Part shown: in pieces, positions 25,035-34,184 of the stretch
Layout of the letters: each line of letters starts with the position of its first letter
Position numbering within the stretch: the stretch's first letter is position 1
Assembly (NCBI GenBank): GCA_963827065.1
Contig: CAWGZM010000012.1
Location: 1 to 64,000, forward strand
Origin: JACVRW01 sp963827065
GTDB taxonomy: Bacteria; Actinomycetota; Thermoleophilia; Solirubrobacterales; Thermoleophilaceae
Direction: 5' to 3'
DNA length: 64,000 nucleotides
Position numbers and translations under genes: made by a program
Notes under the pieces: model-generated
Seen by the model: the letters and a program-made list of their open reading frames with translations, nothing else
The model's database searches: none
Told to the model about the DNA's origin: nothing

Positions 25035-26747
25035 ATGTACCGCGACGGAGCGACACGGGCCCCGATGAAGTGGTGGGGCTGGGGTGAGGAGCGCATCTCC
25101 TTCACCCACGAAGGCAAGCCCGAGCTGGCGCCTTTCATCGAGCGCCACCTCGAGCTCGACGTGCGCCGGCCGGGCACCCCGCCGATCGCGTTCGGAGACC
25201 TGGAGGTCCCGCCGTCTGTCCTGCCGGCGGGGCTGAGGTCGGACCTCGAGGACGCCGTAGGCGCCGGACACGTCTCGACGGACGAGCACGATCGGGTCGT
25301 TCACGCGCGCGGCAAGAGCCTCACGGATCTGGTTCGCCAGCGCCGCGGGGATCTCGGCCGCGTTGCGGACGTCGTCGTGCGCCCGGCGACGGAGGAAGAG
25401 GTGGTGGCGGTGGTCGAGGCCGCTCTCGAGGAGGACGCGGTCGTGATCCCGTTCGGCGGCGGGACGAGCATCTCCGGCAGCCTCGAGCCGGAGCCGGGCG
25501 AGACGCGCCCGGTGATCTCGATCGACATGAGCCGCATGGATCGCGTGCTTTCGGTCGACGCCACATCCCAGCTTGCGCGCGTCCAGGCGGGCGTCTTCGG
25601 CCCGAACCTGGAGCGCCAGCTGAACGCCCAGGGCTGGACATGCGGGCACTTCCCCGACAGCTTCACGCACTCGACGCTGGGCGGCTGGATCGCGACACGC
25701 TCGTCGGGCATGCAATCCGACCGCTACGGCGACGTGGCGGAGCTGACACGCGGGCTGAGGGTCGTGACCCCCTCCGGGGTCCTCGTCGTGCGCCCGGTGC
25801 CGAGCACCTCCACTGGCCCGAGCGTGCGCGAGATGGTCCTTGGGAGCGAGGGCCGGCTCGGCATCATCACCGAGGCGACGATCCAAGTCCGCCGAGTGCC
25901 GCCCGAGCGCACGATCCTGGGATACCTCTTTCCCACCTGGGCGGACGGCCTCGCCGCGATGCGCGACATCGCGGCGGGCGAGGCGTCACCCTCGGTCACG
26001 CGCGTGTCTGACCCGTACGAGACCGCTTTCTCGTTCGCCACCCGCACCGACCCGACGCCGGTCGACCGGCTCAAGTCGAAGGCGCTGCAGGCCTTCCTCA
26101 AGCGCAAGGGCTGGGACCTCGAGGCGATGTGCCTGGCGTTCATCGGCTACGAGGGCAGCGCGGCCGGCGTGGCCGCGGAGCGCAAGGCGACCGAGCGCAT
26201 CGCCAAGCGCCACGGCGCGCTCTGCATCGGCTCGAGCCCAGGCGAGCTCTACGACCAGAAGAAGTTCGACACGCCCTACATCCGCGACTTCCTGCTCGAC
26301 CGCGGCGCACCAGCCGACGTCTCGGAGACCTCGGCGCCGTGGGGCGAGCTGCAGACGGTCTACGACAACGTGATGGCCGCCGGCCACGGCGCCTTTCACG
26401 AGCTCGGCGTGCCGGGCTACCTGATGTGCCACCTGTCGCACTCCTACCACACGGGCGCGTGCCTCTACTTCACGTTCGCGATCAACCCCCCGGCCGACGG
26501 CGACGCTCTGGAGATGTACGGCGTGGTCAAGCGGGCGATCCAGCAGGCCTTCGTCGACTCGGGCGCGACGCTCTCCCACCACCACGCGGTCGGCACGGAG
26601 CACGCCCAGTGGCTCGAGGAGGACATCTCGAGCCCCGGGGTGGCGATGCTGCAGGCGCTCTTCGAGGGCTTCGACCCCGGGGGGAACCTCAACCCGGGCA
26701 AGATCGTCTCCGGGCGCGCCACCCGCGCCGGTCCCGACGCCCGCTGA
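25035..26747 (+). CDS. FAD-binding oxidase, alkyl-DHAP-synthase-like
   Basis: The 570-residue flavoenzyme begins with KWWGWG, carries the PCMH FAD motif PFGGGTSISG, a STLGGWIATRSSGMQSDRYG block, and the C-terminal HHHAVGTEH followed by a DPGGNLNPGKI end. These are the marks of alkyldihydroxyacetonephosphate synthase homologues, which in eukaryotes exchange an acyl for an ether-linked alkyl chain. Whether this homologue makes ether lipids or oxidises a hydroxy acid cannot be decided here. ATG 25035 is used; ATG 25065 is possible. Confidence 0.8.
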   Translation: MYRDGATRAPMKWWGWGEERISFTHEGKPELAPFIERHLELDVRRPGTPPIAFGDLEVPPSVLPAGLRSDLEDAVGAGHVSTDEHDRVVHARGKSLTDLVRQRRGDLGRVADVVVRPATEEEVVAVVEAALEEDAVVIPFGGGTSISGSLEPEPGETRPVISIDMSRMDRVLSVDATSQLARVQAGVFGPNLERQLNAQGWTCGHFPDSFTHSTLGGWIATRSSGMQSDRYGDVAELTRGLRVVTPSGVLVVRPVPSTSTGPSVREMVLGSEGRLGIITEATIQVRRVPPERTILGYLFPTWADGLAAMRDIAAGEASPSVTRVSDPYETAFSFATRTDPTPVDRLKSKALQAFLKRKGWDLEAMCLAFIGYEGSAAGVAAERKATERIAKRHGALCIGSSPGELYDQKKFDTPYIRDFLLDRGAPADVSETSAPWGELQTVYDNVMAAGHGAFHELGVPGYLMCHLSHSYHTGACLYFTFAINPPADGDALEMYGVVKRAIQQAFVDSGATLSHHHAVGTEHAQWLEEDISSPGVAMLQALFEGFDPGGNLNPGKIVSGRATRAGPDAR

Positions 26748-26858
26748 GCCGTCCTGCCACCCTCCCCCAGCCGGCGTCCTGCTTGGCCTGCGGCAAGTCC
26801 CGGTGCACGGTGCTGCAGGACGCCTTCGACGCGGCGGCGCAGCACGTGCGGGTGAGGT

Positions 26859-26883
26859 GGGGCCGGGCATTCCACCCGGCCCC
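26859..26883. terminator. Hairpin between convergent genes
   Basis: GGGGCCGGG-CATTCCA-CCCGGCCCC forms a nine-pair stem followed by CTTCT. It lies between the oxidase and the M28 peptidase genes, which end toward each other. Confidence 0.65.
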
Positions 26884-26891
26884 CTTCTCAC

Positions 26892-28481
26892 TCAGCGGGT
26901 CGCGTCGCCGCTCTTGTAGAGCCCCTTGCTCTTCCCCGGCTTACCCGCCACGCCGTTCACCGTCGAGGTGTTGTAGGCGAACGTGAGCACGGACGTCGCG
27001 ATCGCGTCGGAGTTCACATCGAGGGCGTGAACGTTGATGTTGCCGACGAGCTCATAGTCCTCGCGGAGCGCGTCGTAGAGCGCGACGTTCTGACCGTCGC
27101 CGCGCAGGTTGTCACAGAAGGCGTGGTAGCAGGGGTCGAAGGCCGCCCCGGCCACGCCGCCGTAGAGGGCGGCCTCGGCCGCCGTCTTCGGGACCTCCGC
27201 CCCAGTGAAGAGGCCGCCGGCGGGGATACCCACGGCGATGAACGGGCCATAGTCCGAACGGCCGGAGAACTCGCTGTCCTGCGACGGCTCGCCGCGTTGG
27301 GCGTAGAACTGCTCGAACACGTCCTCGATCTCGGCCGAGCCCGGCGGGATGAAGCCCGGAGCGGCGGTGCCGCCCGAGTTGTCGCCGTCGTAGATGCCGA
27401 ACATGTAGTTCGGCGAGGCCACCATGTCGAAGTTCAGGTAGAGCGCGATGTCGTCCAGCTCTTCCTCGCTCAGGTTGCCGACGTAGTGCTCCGAGCCGAG
27501 CAGCCCGGATTCCTCGGCTCCCCACCAGGCGAAGCGGACGGTGTTGGTTGTCTTCACCTTCCGCATCTGGATCGCGGTCTCGAGGAGCGCCGCGCTGCCC
27601 GAGCCGTTGTCGTTGATGCCGGCGCCGTCCTGGACGCTGTCGAGGTGAGCGCCCGCCATGACAACGTTGTCGTCATTGCCGCCGCGCGGCGTCTCGGCGA
27701 GGACGTTCCAGGCTTTGCGCTGGTCCGCGACAAAGTCGACCGTCACCGTGACCGTCGCTCCGGGTGTCGACGCGAGATCGACTCCCGCCTCGTAGGTGGT
27801 GAACACGGCCGGGATGGTGAGTCCGGTCGCGTCGCCGATCATGTTGAGGAGTCCGGTGCGGCCCGGCTGCCCCTCATTCATCACGACGACCGCGCTCGCC
27901 CCGGCCGCCTGGGCGTTCAGGACCTTGATGTTGAAGCCGCAGGTGCCGCGCTGGACGAGCGCGACGGAGCCGGCCGGCATTCCCGCGAAATCAGACGCCT
28001 CGCAGCCGCTGGTGTTGTTCGGCGTGGGCAGAGATGGGTTGAGCACGAGACCCACCGGATAGAGCGGCCCGGTGGCGGTGCCCTCAGGGCTGCCGGAGTC
28101 GAACGTATTGCGCAGGAAGTCGACGCCGTTCACGAAGGTCCGGGGGTTCGGGCTCACCCGGATCAACTCGGAGTTCTCCTCGAAGTAGTCGAACATGAAC
28201 TCTTGGACCTGCGGGTCGTACCCGGCGTCCTCGAGCTGCTCCACCACGTAGTCGACCGACGCCTTGTAGCCGGGGAGCCCGGAGGCGCGATTACCGCCGT
28301 TGTCGTCGGCGATCTCCTGGAACGCCTCGAGGTGGTCGAGAACGCCCTCGGCGGTCACCGCCTCGGTGAGCTTCTTGACCGTGTTGTTGCTCGGGTCGGC
28401 GTACGCCGGAAGCGCGGCGAACATCCCGATCGCCGCAATGGAGGCGACGACCGCCGACAGCGACAACACTCGCTTGGACAT
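26892..28481 (-). CDS. Secreted M28 family aminopeptidase with PA domain
   Basis: The 529-residue protein has a signal peptide ending near Ala-Tyr-Ala-Asp (28-29), a PA insert (about 145-250, with VALVQRGTCGF) and an M28 catalytic domain. Zinc ligands and catalytic residues are visible: AHLDSV, GINDNGSGS, GAEESGLLGS with the catalytic Glu-Glu, NFDM, and a late His in CYHAF. Such enzymes release N-terminal residues from peptides outside the cell. It ends at a hairpin shared with the convergent oxidase gene. Confidence 0.92.
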   Translation of the reverse strand: MSKRVLSLSAVVASIAAIGMFAALPAYADPSNNTVKKLTEAVTAEGVLDHLEAFQEIADDNGGNRASGLPGYKASVDYVVEQLEDAGYDPQVQEFMFDYFEENSELIRVSPNPRTFVNGVDFLRNTFDSGSPEGTATGPLYPVGLVLNPSLPTPNNTSGCEASDFAGMPAGSVALVQRGTCGFNIKVLNAQAAGASAVVVMNEGQPGRTGLLNMIGDATGLTIPAVFTTYEAGVDLASTPGATVTVTVDFVADQRKAWNVLAETPRGGNDDNVVMAGAHLDSVQDGAGINDNGSGSAALLETAIQMRKVKTTNTVRFAWWGAEESGLLGSEHYVGNLSEEELDDIALYLNFDMVASPNYMFGIYDGDNSGGTAAPGFIPPGSAEIEDVFEQFYAQRGEPSQDSEFSGRSDYGPFIAVGIPAGGLFTGAEVPKTAAEAALYGGVAGAAFDPCYHAFCDNLRGDGQNVALYDALREDYELVGNINVHALDVNSDAIATSVLTFAYNTSTVNGVAGKPGKSKGLYKSGDATR

Positions 28482-28609
28482 GTGGTTAACCCTTTCTCCG
28501 TCCCGATCTACCCGAATCGGGATCAGCTGCTCTGGACGGGCACAAGCTACACCCCCTGTCCAGCCGTGGGCTAGCGATGAATCCGCGCGGGGTAGGGAGT
28601 CGTTGTGAC

Positions 28610-29122
28610 ATGACCCCTGAACTCACCCCCACCATCGACGGGCGCTTCAGCGACCCCGCCGCAGAGGCAACACCCTGGCCCGAAGCCGCGCGGGTCCTGA
28701 CCGAGGCCGAGCTCTACTGGATCACCACGGTGCGCAGCGACGGGCGACCCCACGTCACGCCGCTCGTGGCTGTCGCCGACGGCGAGGTCGTGCACTTCAC
28801 CACAGGCCTCACCGAGCAGAAGGCGCGCAACCTGGAGGCCAACCAGCGGGTCGCACTGACCACCGGCAACAACGCCTGGGATCGCGGCCTCGACGTCGTC
28901 GTCGAGGGCACGGCGGTGCGCGTGACCGATCAGGATGAGCTACGGCGCATAGCCGACGCCTACCTGGCCAAGTACGGCAGCGCCTGGGAGTTCGAGGTCG
29001 GCGACGGCGTCTTCATGCACGGAGGCGGAGACGACGCCGCCGTCTTCCGGGTCGAACCCGACAAGGTGCTGGCGTTCGCAAAGGAGCCGCACGCCCAGAC
29101 GACGTACAGGCCGGGGCGCTAG
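28610..29122 (+). CDS. Pyridoxamine-phosphate-oxidase-fold (PPOX) protein
   Basis: The 170-residue product has the split-barrel flavin/F420-binding pattern: LYWITTVRSDGRPHVTPLV, then FTTGLTEQKARNLEANQRVALTTG and a DVVVEGTAVRV strand. Actinobacterial members bind FMN or F420 and reduce small molecules. ATG 28610 matches the usual start of the family (short tail before DGRFSDP), while an in-frame ATG at 28577 adds 11 residues. The cofactor cannot be decided. Confidence 0.8.
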   Translation: MTPELTPTIDGRFSDPAAEATPWPEAARVLTEAELYWITTVRSDGRPHVTPLVAVADGEVVHFTTGLTEQKARNLEANQRVALTTGNNAWDRGLDVVVEGTAVRVTDQDELRRIADAYLAKYGSAWEFEVGDGVFMHGGGDDAAVFRVEPDKVLAFAKEPHAQTTYRPGR

Positions 29123-29133
29123 CGGCTCTGCGC

Positions 29134-29466
29134 CTACCCGAGCGGGTCCACGCCCTCGCGGGCGCCGTGGCCGCGCTCGAAAAAGTCCCAGGCGTCCACC
29201 ACGTTGCCCTCCGGGTCCTCGAAGTAGAGCGAGCGGTCACCGCCCTCATGCTCGACGGCGCCCTCGTGGGGCACGCCGCGCCGCCGCAGTTCGGCGCTGA
29301 GCTCGTCGAGCTGGCCGCGGCGCACCGAGAGCGCGAAGTGCACATGCCTGCCGCCCTCGTCGCCGAACTCCTTCGGGCCGGTGGACCAGAGCCCGAGCCG
29401 CGAACGCTCGCCGCAGGCGAGCCAGATGCGGTCGTCCTCGCGCGACAGCTCGCGCCACCCGAACAC
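29134..29466 (-). CDS. VOC family protein, N-terminus unresolved
   Basis: From GTG 29466 the frame encodes 110 residues of a VOC domain (FALSVRRGQLDELSAELRRRGV, SLYFEDPEGNVVDAWDF). Homology continues upstream in the same frame (CELTLETRDPAALADFYRGVFGW, to about 29530), which is the first beta-alpha unit of the fold, but no ATG/GTG/TTG precedes it. A neighbouring frame has GTG at about 29575. So the 5' end is probably frameshifted or uses an unusual start, and the GTG at 29466 would cut the fold. Confidence 0.6.
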   Translation of the reverse strand: MFGWRELSREDDRIWLACGERSRLGLWSTGPKEFGDEGGRHVHFALSVRRGQLDELSAELRRRGVPHEGAVEHEGGDRSLYFEDPEGNVVDAWDFFERGHGAREGVDPLG

Positions 29467-29672
29467 GCCCCTGTAGAAATCGGCGAGCGCCGCCGGATCG
29501 CGGGTCTCGAGCGTCAGCTCGCAAAGCCGCGCGTCAGGCCGTCGGTCTCTTCGACAGCGCCCAGTTCCACCGGCGTCGCTTACCCGGCGAGGTCACGGGT
29601 ATTCGCACAGCTCTGCAAACGCAAGCCATAGCCAGCGTCCGCGCAGCCCCGCCGCGAGCCCCCGCGTTCATC

Positions 29673-30098
29673 ATGGGACTCGGTCTCGGCGGCTTCATCG
29701 ACGGGATCGTGCTGCACCAGGTCCTCCAGTGGCACCACCTGCTGACGGGCTCGGGCGGCGAGCCCGCCGACACCGTCGCAGGGCTCGAGGCGAACACGCT
29801 CGCGGACGGCTTCTTCCACCTCGCGACGTGGTTCCTCGTGGCCGGCGGCATCGCGGCCATGCTGCGCGCCTGGCAGAGGGGCGAGCTGGCGCCGCCCTGG
29901 CGGGTGCACGTCGGCATGGCGCTCGCGGGCTGGGGTGTCTTCAACCTCGTCGAGGGGCTGATCGACCATCAGCTCCTCGGCCTGCACCATGTCCGCGACG
30001 ACCTCGGGGCGCCCCTCGGCTGGGATCTCGGCTTCCTGGCGTTCGGCGCGCTGCTCGTCGCCGGCGGCCTGCTGCTCGCGAGAGACGAGCGGCCGTGA
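29673..30098 (+). CDS. DUF2243 membrane protein
   Basis: The 141-residue product carries the DUF2243 signature GLGGFIDGIVLHQVLQWHH, a FFHLATWFLVAGG span, GWGVFNLVEGLIDHQLLGLHHVR and a last span with LLVAGGLLLAR. There are four membrane helices with conserved His residues between them. The role is unknown. The ATG at 29673 leaves no residues before the first conserved Gly, and the frame is open upstream without another ordinary start. Confidence 0.8.
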   Translation: MGLGLGGFIDGIVLHQVLQWHHLLTGSGGEPADTVAGLEANTLADGFFHLATWFLVAGGIAAMLRAWQRGELAPPWRVHVGMALAGWGVFNLVEGLIDHQLLGLHHVRDDLGAPLGWDLGFLAFGALLVAGGLLLARDERP

Positions 30099-30111
30099 CT
30101 GCCGGCCGCGC

Positions 30112-30538
30112 TCAGCCCACCCAGCTGATGCCGTACTCCTTGGACGCGCGCGCATAGGCTTCGGGCCCGAGCTCGCCCGCGGCGTCGGCCTCGGCGAGCG
30201 CGCGAAAGAAGCCCTCCAGGCCGGCCGGCACGGTCAGGACGAGTATGTGCCCGGTCCGGGGAACCACTCGGCGCTGCGAGTGCGGGATCCCGCGCGGCGC
30301 GAACACCATGCCGCCGGGCCCCACGCGGTGGGTCCGCTCCCCCACCTGGATCTCGTGCTCGCCCTCGAGCACATAGAAAGCCTCGTCTTCGTGCTCATGG
30401 ACGTGCAGCGGGGTGTCGACCGGCTCCTTCTCCTCGAAGAGGGCGAAGGCGCCGCCGGTCGATGCCGCCGTGGCCCGGACCAGCACCTCGACCTCGCCGA
30501 AGCGCAGGAGCTCGCCGGTTCCCATGTCTCCTGTTTCC
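30112..30538 (-). CDS. Cupin domain protein
   Basis: The 142-residue product has both cupin motifs: motif 1 LHVHEHEDEAFYVLEGEHEI with His/His/Glu metal ligands, and motif 2 APRGIPHSQRRV with the last His. It is a single-domain cytosolic cupin of unknown substrate. ATG 30538 is chosen over an upstream TTG. It diverges from the TetR gene across 42 bp, so that regulator may control it. Confidence 0.8.
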
Positions 30539-30580
30539 ATATATGCGACTGTACTCAATATGCGGAGGCGCAGCTATGAC

Positions 30581-31219
30581 ATGACGAAGCGCGGCAGCCG
30601 CGCGCTCGACACGCGGCGCCGCATCGTCGACGCCGCCGCGCGCCTCTTCGTGCGCGACGGCTACTCGGCAACCTCGATCGCTTCGATCGCCGATGAGGCG
30701 GACGTGGCGGTCCCGACCGTCTACGCCACGCTGCGCAGCAAGGCGAACATCCTGCGGGCTGTCGTGGACCTGCAGGTGCGCGGCGACGACGGCGAGGCGC
30801 CGGTCGCCGCGCGCGCCGACTGGCGTGCGGTCGAGGAGGAGCCGGACGCGCGCCGGCGACTCGAGCGGTTCGCGCGTCTCCACCGCGGGATCTGCGACCG
30901 CGAGGCGGCGCTCTACGCGCAGATCGAGGCGGCGGCCGGGTCCGATCCCGAGGCGACGAGGCTGCTCGCCGAGCACGACGAGCGCCGCTACCTGACGCAG
31001 ACGCGCCTTGCCAGCCGCCTGCGCCGCGACCACCAGCTCAGGCGCGGGATGACGGCACGCGAGGCCGCCGACGTCATCTGGACGCTTGCCAGCGAGCGCA
31101 CCTACCTCGCGCTCGTGCGCGACCGCGGCTGGAGCCCGTCCCGCTACGAGCGCTGGGTCGCCCAGCAGCTCGCCGGGGCGCTGCTGCCGCAGGACTCCGC
31201 CGCAAGGCGTGGAAGATGA
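30581..31219 (+). CDS. TetR family regulator
   Basis: The 212-residue protein has a TetR DNA-binding domain (RRRIVDAAARLFVRDGYSATSIASIADEADVAVPTVYATLRSKANIL). The rest is a variable helical ligand/dimer domain ending in SPSRYERWVAQQL. GGAGG at 30564-30568 fits a start at ATG 30581, although an in-frame ATG at 30560 exists. It is divergent from the cupin gene and 10 bp before the DUF6159-like membrane gene. Confidence 0.88.
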   Translation: MTKRGSRALDTRRRIVDAAARLFVRDGYSATSIASIADEADVAVPTVYATLRSKANILRAVVDLQVRGDDGEAPVAARADWRAVEEEPDARRRLERFARLHRGICDREAALYAQIEAAAGSDPEATRLLAEHDERRYLTQTRLASRLRRDHQLRRGMTAREAADVIWTLASERTYLALVRDRGWSPSRYERWVAQQLAGALLPQDSAARRGR

Positions 31220-31229
31220 GGAGCGCACC

Positions 31230-32087
31230 ATGACGCGGATGCGCCGAGGCTGGGAGCTGACGAAGGAGAGCTGGGCGGTCGTTCGCCGCGACCGCTCGCT
31301 GATGGTCTTTCCCGTCGTGGCGGTCATCTCGGCGCTGCTCGTCGCGCTGATCTTCATCGGCGGCGGCGTCGCGCTGTACGACTCGAGCGACAGCGAGCCG
31401 CTGCTGATCGTGATCCTCGTGATCGGCGCGTACCTGCTCATCGCCGTGTCGATCTTCTTCAGCGTGGCGCTCAGCGCCTGCGCGGCTCGTGCGCTCGAGG
31501 GCCACGACACGAAGGCGAGCGAGGGCTTCGCCGCCGCGCGCGAGCGCTTCGGCCCGATCCTGGGCTGGGCGGGCCTTCAGCTGGTGGTCGGCGCGCTCAT
31601 CAGCATCGTGCAGGCCCTGCTGCGCGAAGGCGGCGGTCAGATCATCGCGTCGATCGTCGGTGGCCTGGCCGGGCTCGCTTGGAACATCGCCACCTTCTTC
31701 GTGATCCCCGCGATCGCGCTCGAGGGCCTTGGCCCGAAGGAAGCGCTGAAGCGCTCGATCGCCGTGATGCGCCAGCGCTGGGGCGAGGGCGTCACCGGCT
31801 CGTTCGCGATCGGCGGCCTGATCTTCCTGATCGCCTTCCTGCCCGGCATCGCGCTCGTCGCGCTGGGCATCGCGGTCAGCTCCTCCTCAGGTGCCGCCGC
31901 CGGCGTGCTGATCGGCCTGGGAGTCGCGATCTTCGTGGTCGGGGCCGTCGTCCAGTCAACGCTGATGGCCATCTTCAAGGTCGCCCTGTTCCGCTTCGCG
32001 ACCGAGGACAAGGTGCTCGGTGGGTACGACCGGCCTCAGCTCGAGGCGGCCTTCGTTCCGCGCCGCCGCCGCGCCGGGACGATCTAG
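31230..32087 (+). CDS. DUF6159-like integral membrane protein
   Basis: The 285-residue protein has six hydrophobic spans with a conserved WELTKESWAVVRRDRSLMVFP start, and an internal VIPAIALEGLGPKEALKRSIAVMRQRWGE loop, as in actinobacterial DUF6159 proteins. The function is unknown. GAGGAG precedes ATG 31230. Its last four bases overlap the convergent sigma-factor gene. Confidence 0.75.
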   Translation: MTRMRRGWELTKESWAVVRRDRSLMVFPVVAVISALLVALIFIGGGVALYDSSDSEPLLIVILVIGAYLLIAVSIFFSVALSACAARALEGHDTKASEGFAAARERFGPILGWAGLQLVVGALISIVQALLREGGGQIIASIVGGLAGLAWNIATFFVIPAIALEGLGPKEALKRSIAVMRQRWGEGVTGSFAIGGLIFLIAFLPGIALVALGIAVSSSSGAAAGVLIGLGVAIFVVGAVVQSTLMAIFKVALFRFATEDKVLGGYDRPQLEAAFVPRRRRAGTI

Positions 32088-32737
32088 GACACCGCTCCCA
32101 CGCGCTCCGCCGCCCGCAGGTAGCCCTGCAGCAGCGAGCGCTCCTCCTCGCTCAGGTCCGGTCCCCAGGCCCACTCGAGCCGCTGCTCGGGGAGGTTCTG
32201 GTTCAACGCGCGGCGCGCCCGCTGCAGGGCGCTGTTGACCGACGCCTCGGTCGATTCGAGCTGAAGAGCGGCGTCCTTGGAGGACCAGCCGAGCACGGCG
32301 CGCAGCACCAGCACCGCGCGCTGGCGTTGAGGGAGATGCCGAACGGCCGCCGAGAAGGCCAGCTCGACCGTTTCCCTGTTGACGAGAGTCGAGAGCGGCT
32401 CCGCCTCCGTCCCGCTGATCCGCTCGACCAGCTCCCCCGCCTCGGGCCCGTCGGCGATCGCCGGGCGCCGGCGCCGGCGCTTGAGCGCATCGAAGCATGC
32501 GTTGCTGGCGATCCGGTAGAGCCATGCGCGGAAGGAGCCGCCGCGGAAGCTCGCGCGGTTCTGCCAGGCGCGCAGGAAGGTCTCCTGGACGAGGTCCTCG
32601 GAGTCCTCGAGTGAGCCCATCACGCGGTAGCAATGGGCCTGCAGCTCACCGCGGTAGCGGTCGGTCAGCTTGGCGAAGGCGCGCTCGTCGCCCGCGGACA
32701 CGGCCGAGGCAAGCGTGTTGAGCGCCGCCGGAGACAT
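32084..32737 (-). CDS. ECF sigma factor, C-terminal domain missing
   Basis: The 217-residue protein has sigma region 2 (YRVMGSLEDSEDLVQETFLRAW) and region 4 (LPQRQRAVLVLRAVLGWSSKDAALQLESTEASVNSALQRARRAL). After LLQGYLRAAERV, where the related ECF41/SigJ-like factors continue into a ~100-residue SnoaL-like regulatory domain, the reading frame stops after four residues. The stop overlaps the convergent membrane gene. The protein seems to have lost its own sensing domain, or the end was rebuilt when the neighbour arrived. Confidence 0.8.
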   Translation of the reverse strand: MSPAALNTLASAVSAGDERAFAKLTDRYRGELQAHCYRVMGSLEDSEDLVQETFLRAWQNRASFRGGSFRAWLYRIASNACFDALKRRRRRPAIADGPEAGELVERISGTEAEPLSTLVNRETVELAFSAAVRHLPQRQRAVLVLRAVLGWSSKDAALQLESTEASVNSALQRARRALNQNLPEQRLEWAWGPDLSEEERSLLQGYLRAAERVGAVS

Positions 32738-32833
32738 CGTGGACCGAACGTAGGCCCGGCTCCAGCAAGCGACCTCAGGGAGCTACCCGATTCTGCTCCC
32801 TGAGATTCACCCCCACCCCTGCCTGCGGGAGCC

Positions 32834-34108
32834 TCAGCGTCCGACGATGATCTCGCCGCCTCGGTCCGGCGTCACCACGAGGGCGCTGCGCCGCGCCTGC
32901 TCTGGCTCTGCGGCGGCCGGACGGAGCGTCAGCGGCGACGCCGCGCGCAGCACGGCACGCATCTCCATCTCCGCGAAGGGCGCCCCCGCGCAGCGTCGTA
33001 CCCCGCCGCCGAAGGGAATCCAGGCCGCGGGATCCGGCGGCGGGTCCGCGAGCCAGCGCTCGGGGCGAAAGGCGCCGGCCTCGTGCCACAGGTCGTCCCG
33101 TCGCAGCGACAGCCACAGGCAGGCGGCGACGTGCACCCCGGCGGGCAGCGTCCAGCCGCCGATGCGGACCGGCTCGACGAGGCGCCGCGGCGCGATCGTC
33201 AACGCTGGGCGCACACGCAGCACCTCCTTGACGACCGCGTCGAGGTAGGCAGGGTCGCCCTCGCGCAGCCGAGCGTGCACGCCCGGATGCCGGGCCAGTC
33301 GCTCGAACGCCCAGGCGAGCGAGGCCGACGATGTGTCGTGGCCCGCGGCCAGCAGCGCCACGAGCTGGTCGCGGAGGTGGCGGTCGGTCGGCGGGCGGCC
33401 GTCCTCGTCGCGCTGCTCCAGCAGCAGCGCGAGCATCGAGTCGGCGCCCGCGTCGGCGCGACGGCGAGCCACGAGCTCGAGGAGCAGCTCGTCGAAGCGC
33501 TCGACCGCAAGGCGGAAGCGGCCCCAGGGACTGCGCGGCCCGAGGTCGCGCTGGACGATCGACATGGCGAGCATGCGCGGCATCGAGCGGACGCTCTCGA
33601 GGGTGCGGTGTACAGCCTCGCGCAGGCGCGCGAGCTCGTCCTCGCCGCGCGCCCCGAACACGATTCGCAGGATCGTCTCGAGCGTGAGGTCGCGCATACG
33701 CTCGAGCGTCGTGACCCGCCCGCTCCAGCCTGCGAGCTCGCGCTGGGCGAGCTCAGAGACCAACGGCTCGAACGCGCGCATGCGCTCCCCGTGGAACGGC
33801 GTCTGTATGAGCCGCCGTTCGCGCAGATGTTCCTCACCGTCCAGCACGAGGATCGAGTGCTCCCCGGCGAACGGGCGCAGGAACTCCCAACTCTGCCCAG
33901 CGGGGGCGACCGCCGGATCGAGGCGGAAGATCTCCCTGACCGAGTCCGGGTGGGAGAACATCACCATCGGCTCGTCGGTCCAGAAAGTGCGGAGCGTCAC
34001 CGGGTCGCCGAAGCGCTCGTGCACGCGCTGCAGGAAGGCGGCCGGCCGGACCGTCCAGCCGATCGTCTGCCAGGCGGCCGGGGCGTGCGGACCCGGTGGG
34101 AGAGCCAT
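32834..34108 (-). CDS. Cytochrome P450
   Basis: The 424-residue product has the I-helix AGHDTSS, the K-helix Glu-x-x-Arg in KEVLRVRP, and the heme-binding FGGGVRRCAGAPFAEMEM with the axial Cys. The length and start MALPPGPHAP are usual for soluble bacterial P450s. A frame extension upstream of ATG 34108 is Ser/Arg-rich and not credible. No ferredoxin or reductase gene is adjacent. The substrate is unknown. Confidence 0.92.
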   Translation of the reverse strand: MALPPGPHAPAAWQTIGWTVRPAAFLQRVHERFGDPVTLRTFWTDEPMVMFSHPDSVREIFRLDPAVAPAGQSWEFLRPFAGEHSILVLDGEEHLRERRLIQTPFHGERMRAFEPLVSELAQRELAGWSGRVTTLERMRDLTLETILRIVFGARGEDELARLREAVHRTLESVRSMPRMLAMSIVQRDLGPRSPWGRFRLAVERFDELLLELVARRRADAGADSMLALLLEQRDEDGRPPTDRHLRDQLVALLAAGHDTSSASLAWAFERLARHPGVHARLREGDPAYLDAVVKEVLRVRPALTIAPRRLVEPVRIGGWTLPAGVHVAACLWLSLRRDDLWHEAGAFRPERWLADPPPDPAAWIPFGGGVRRCAGAPFAEMEMRAVLRAASPLTLRPAAAEPEQARRSALVVTPDRGGEIIVGR

Positions 34109-34184
34109 GGCGCCGAGCCTACGCGCCGATGAATATCCGGCGCGGCGCCGGTCACACGAGAGGAAGCCCGAGAAGGAGAGCGAT

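Noticed and set aside
26760..26858. Plus-strand peptide with CLACGKSRC after the FAD oxidase
   Set aside because: A short open stretch ending in a terminator hairpin, without start codon or ribosome site; the Cys pair alone is not evidence for a gene.
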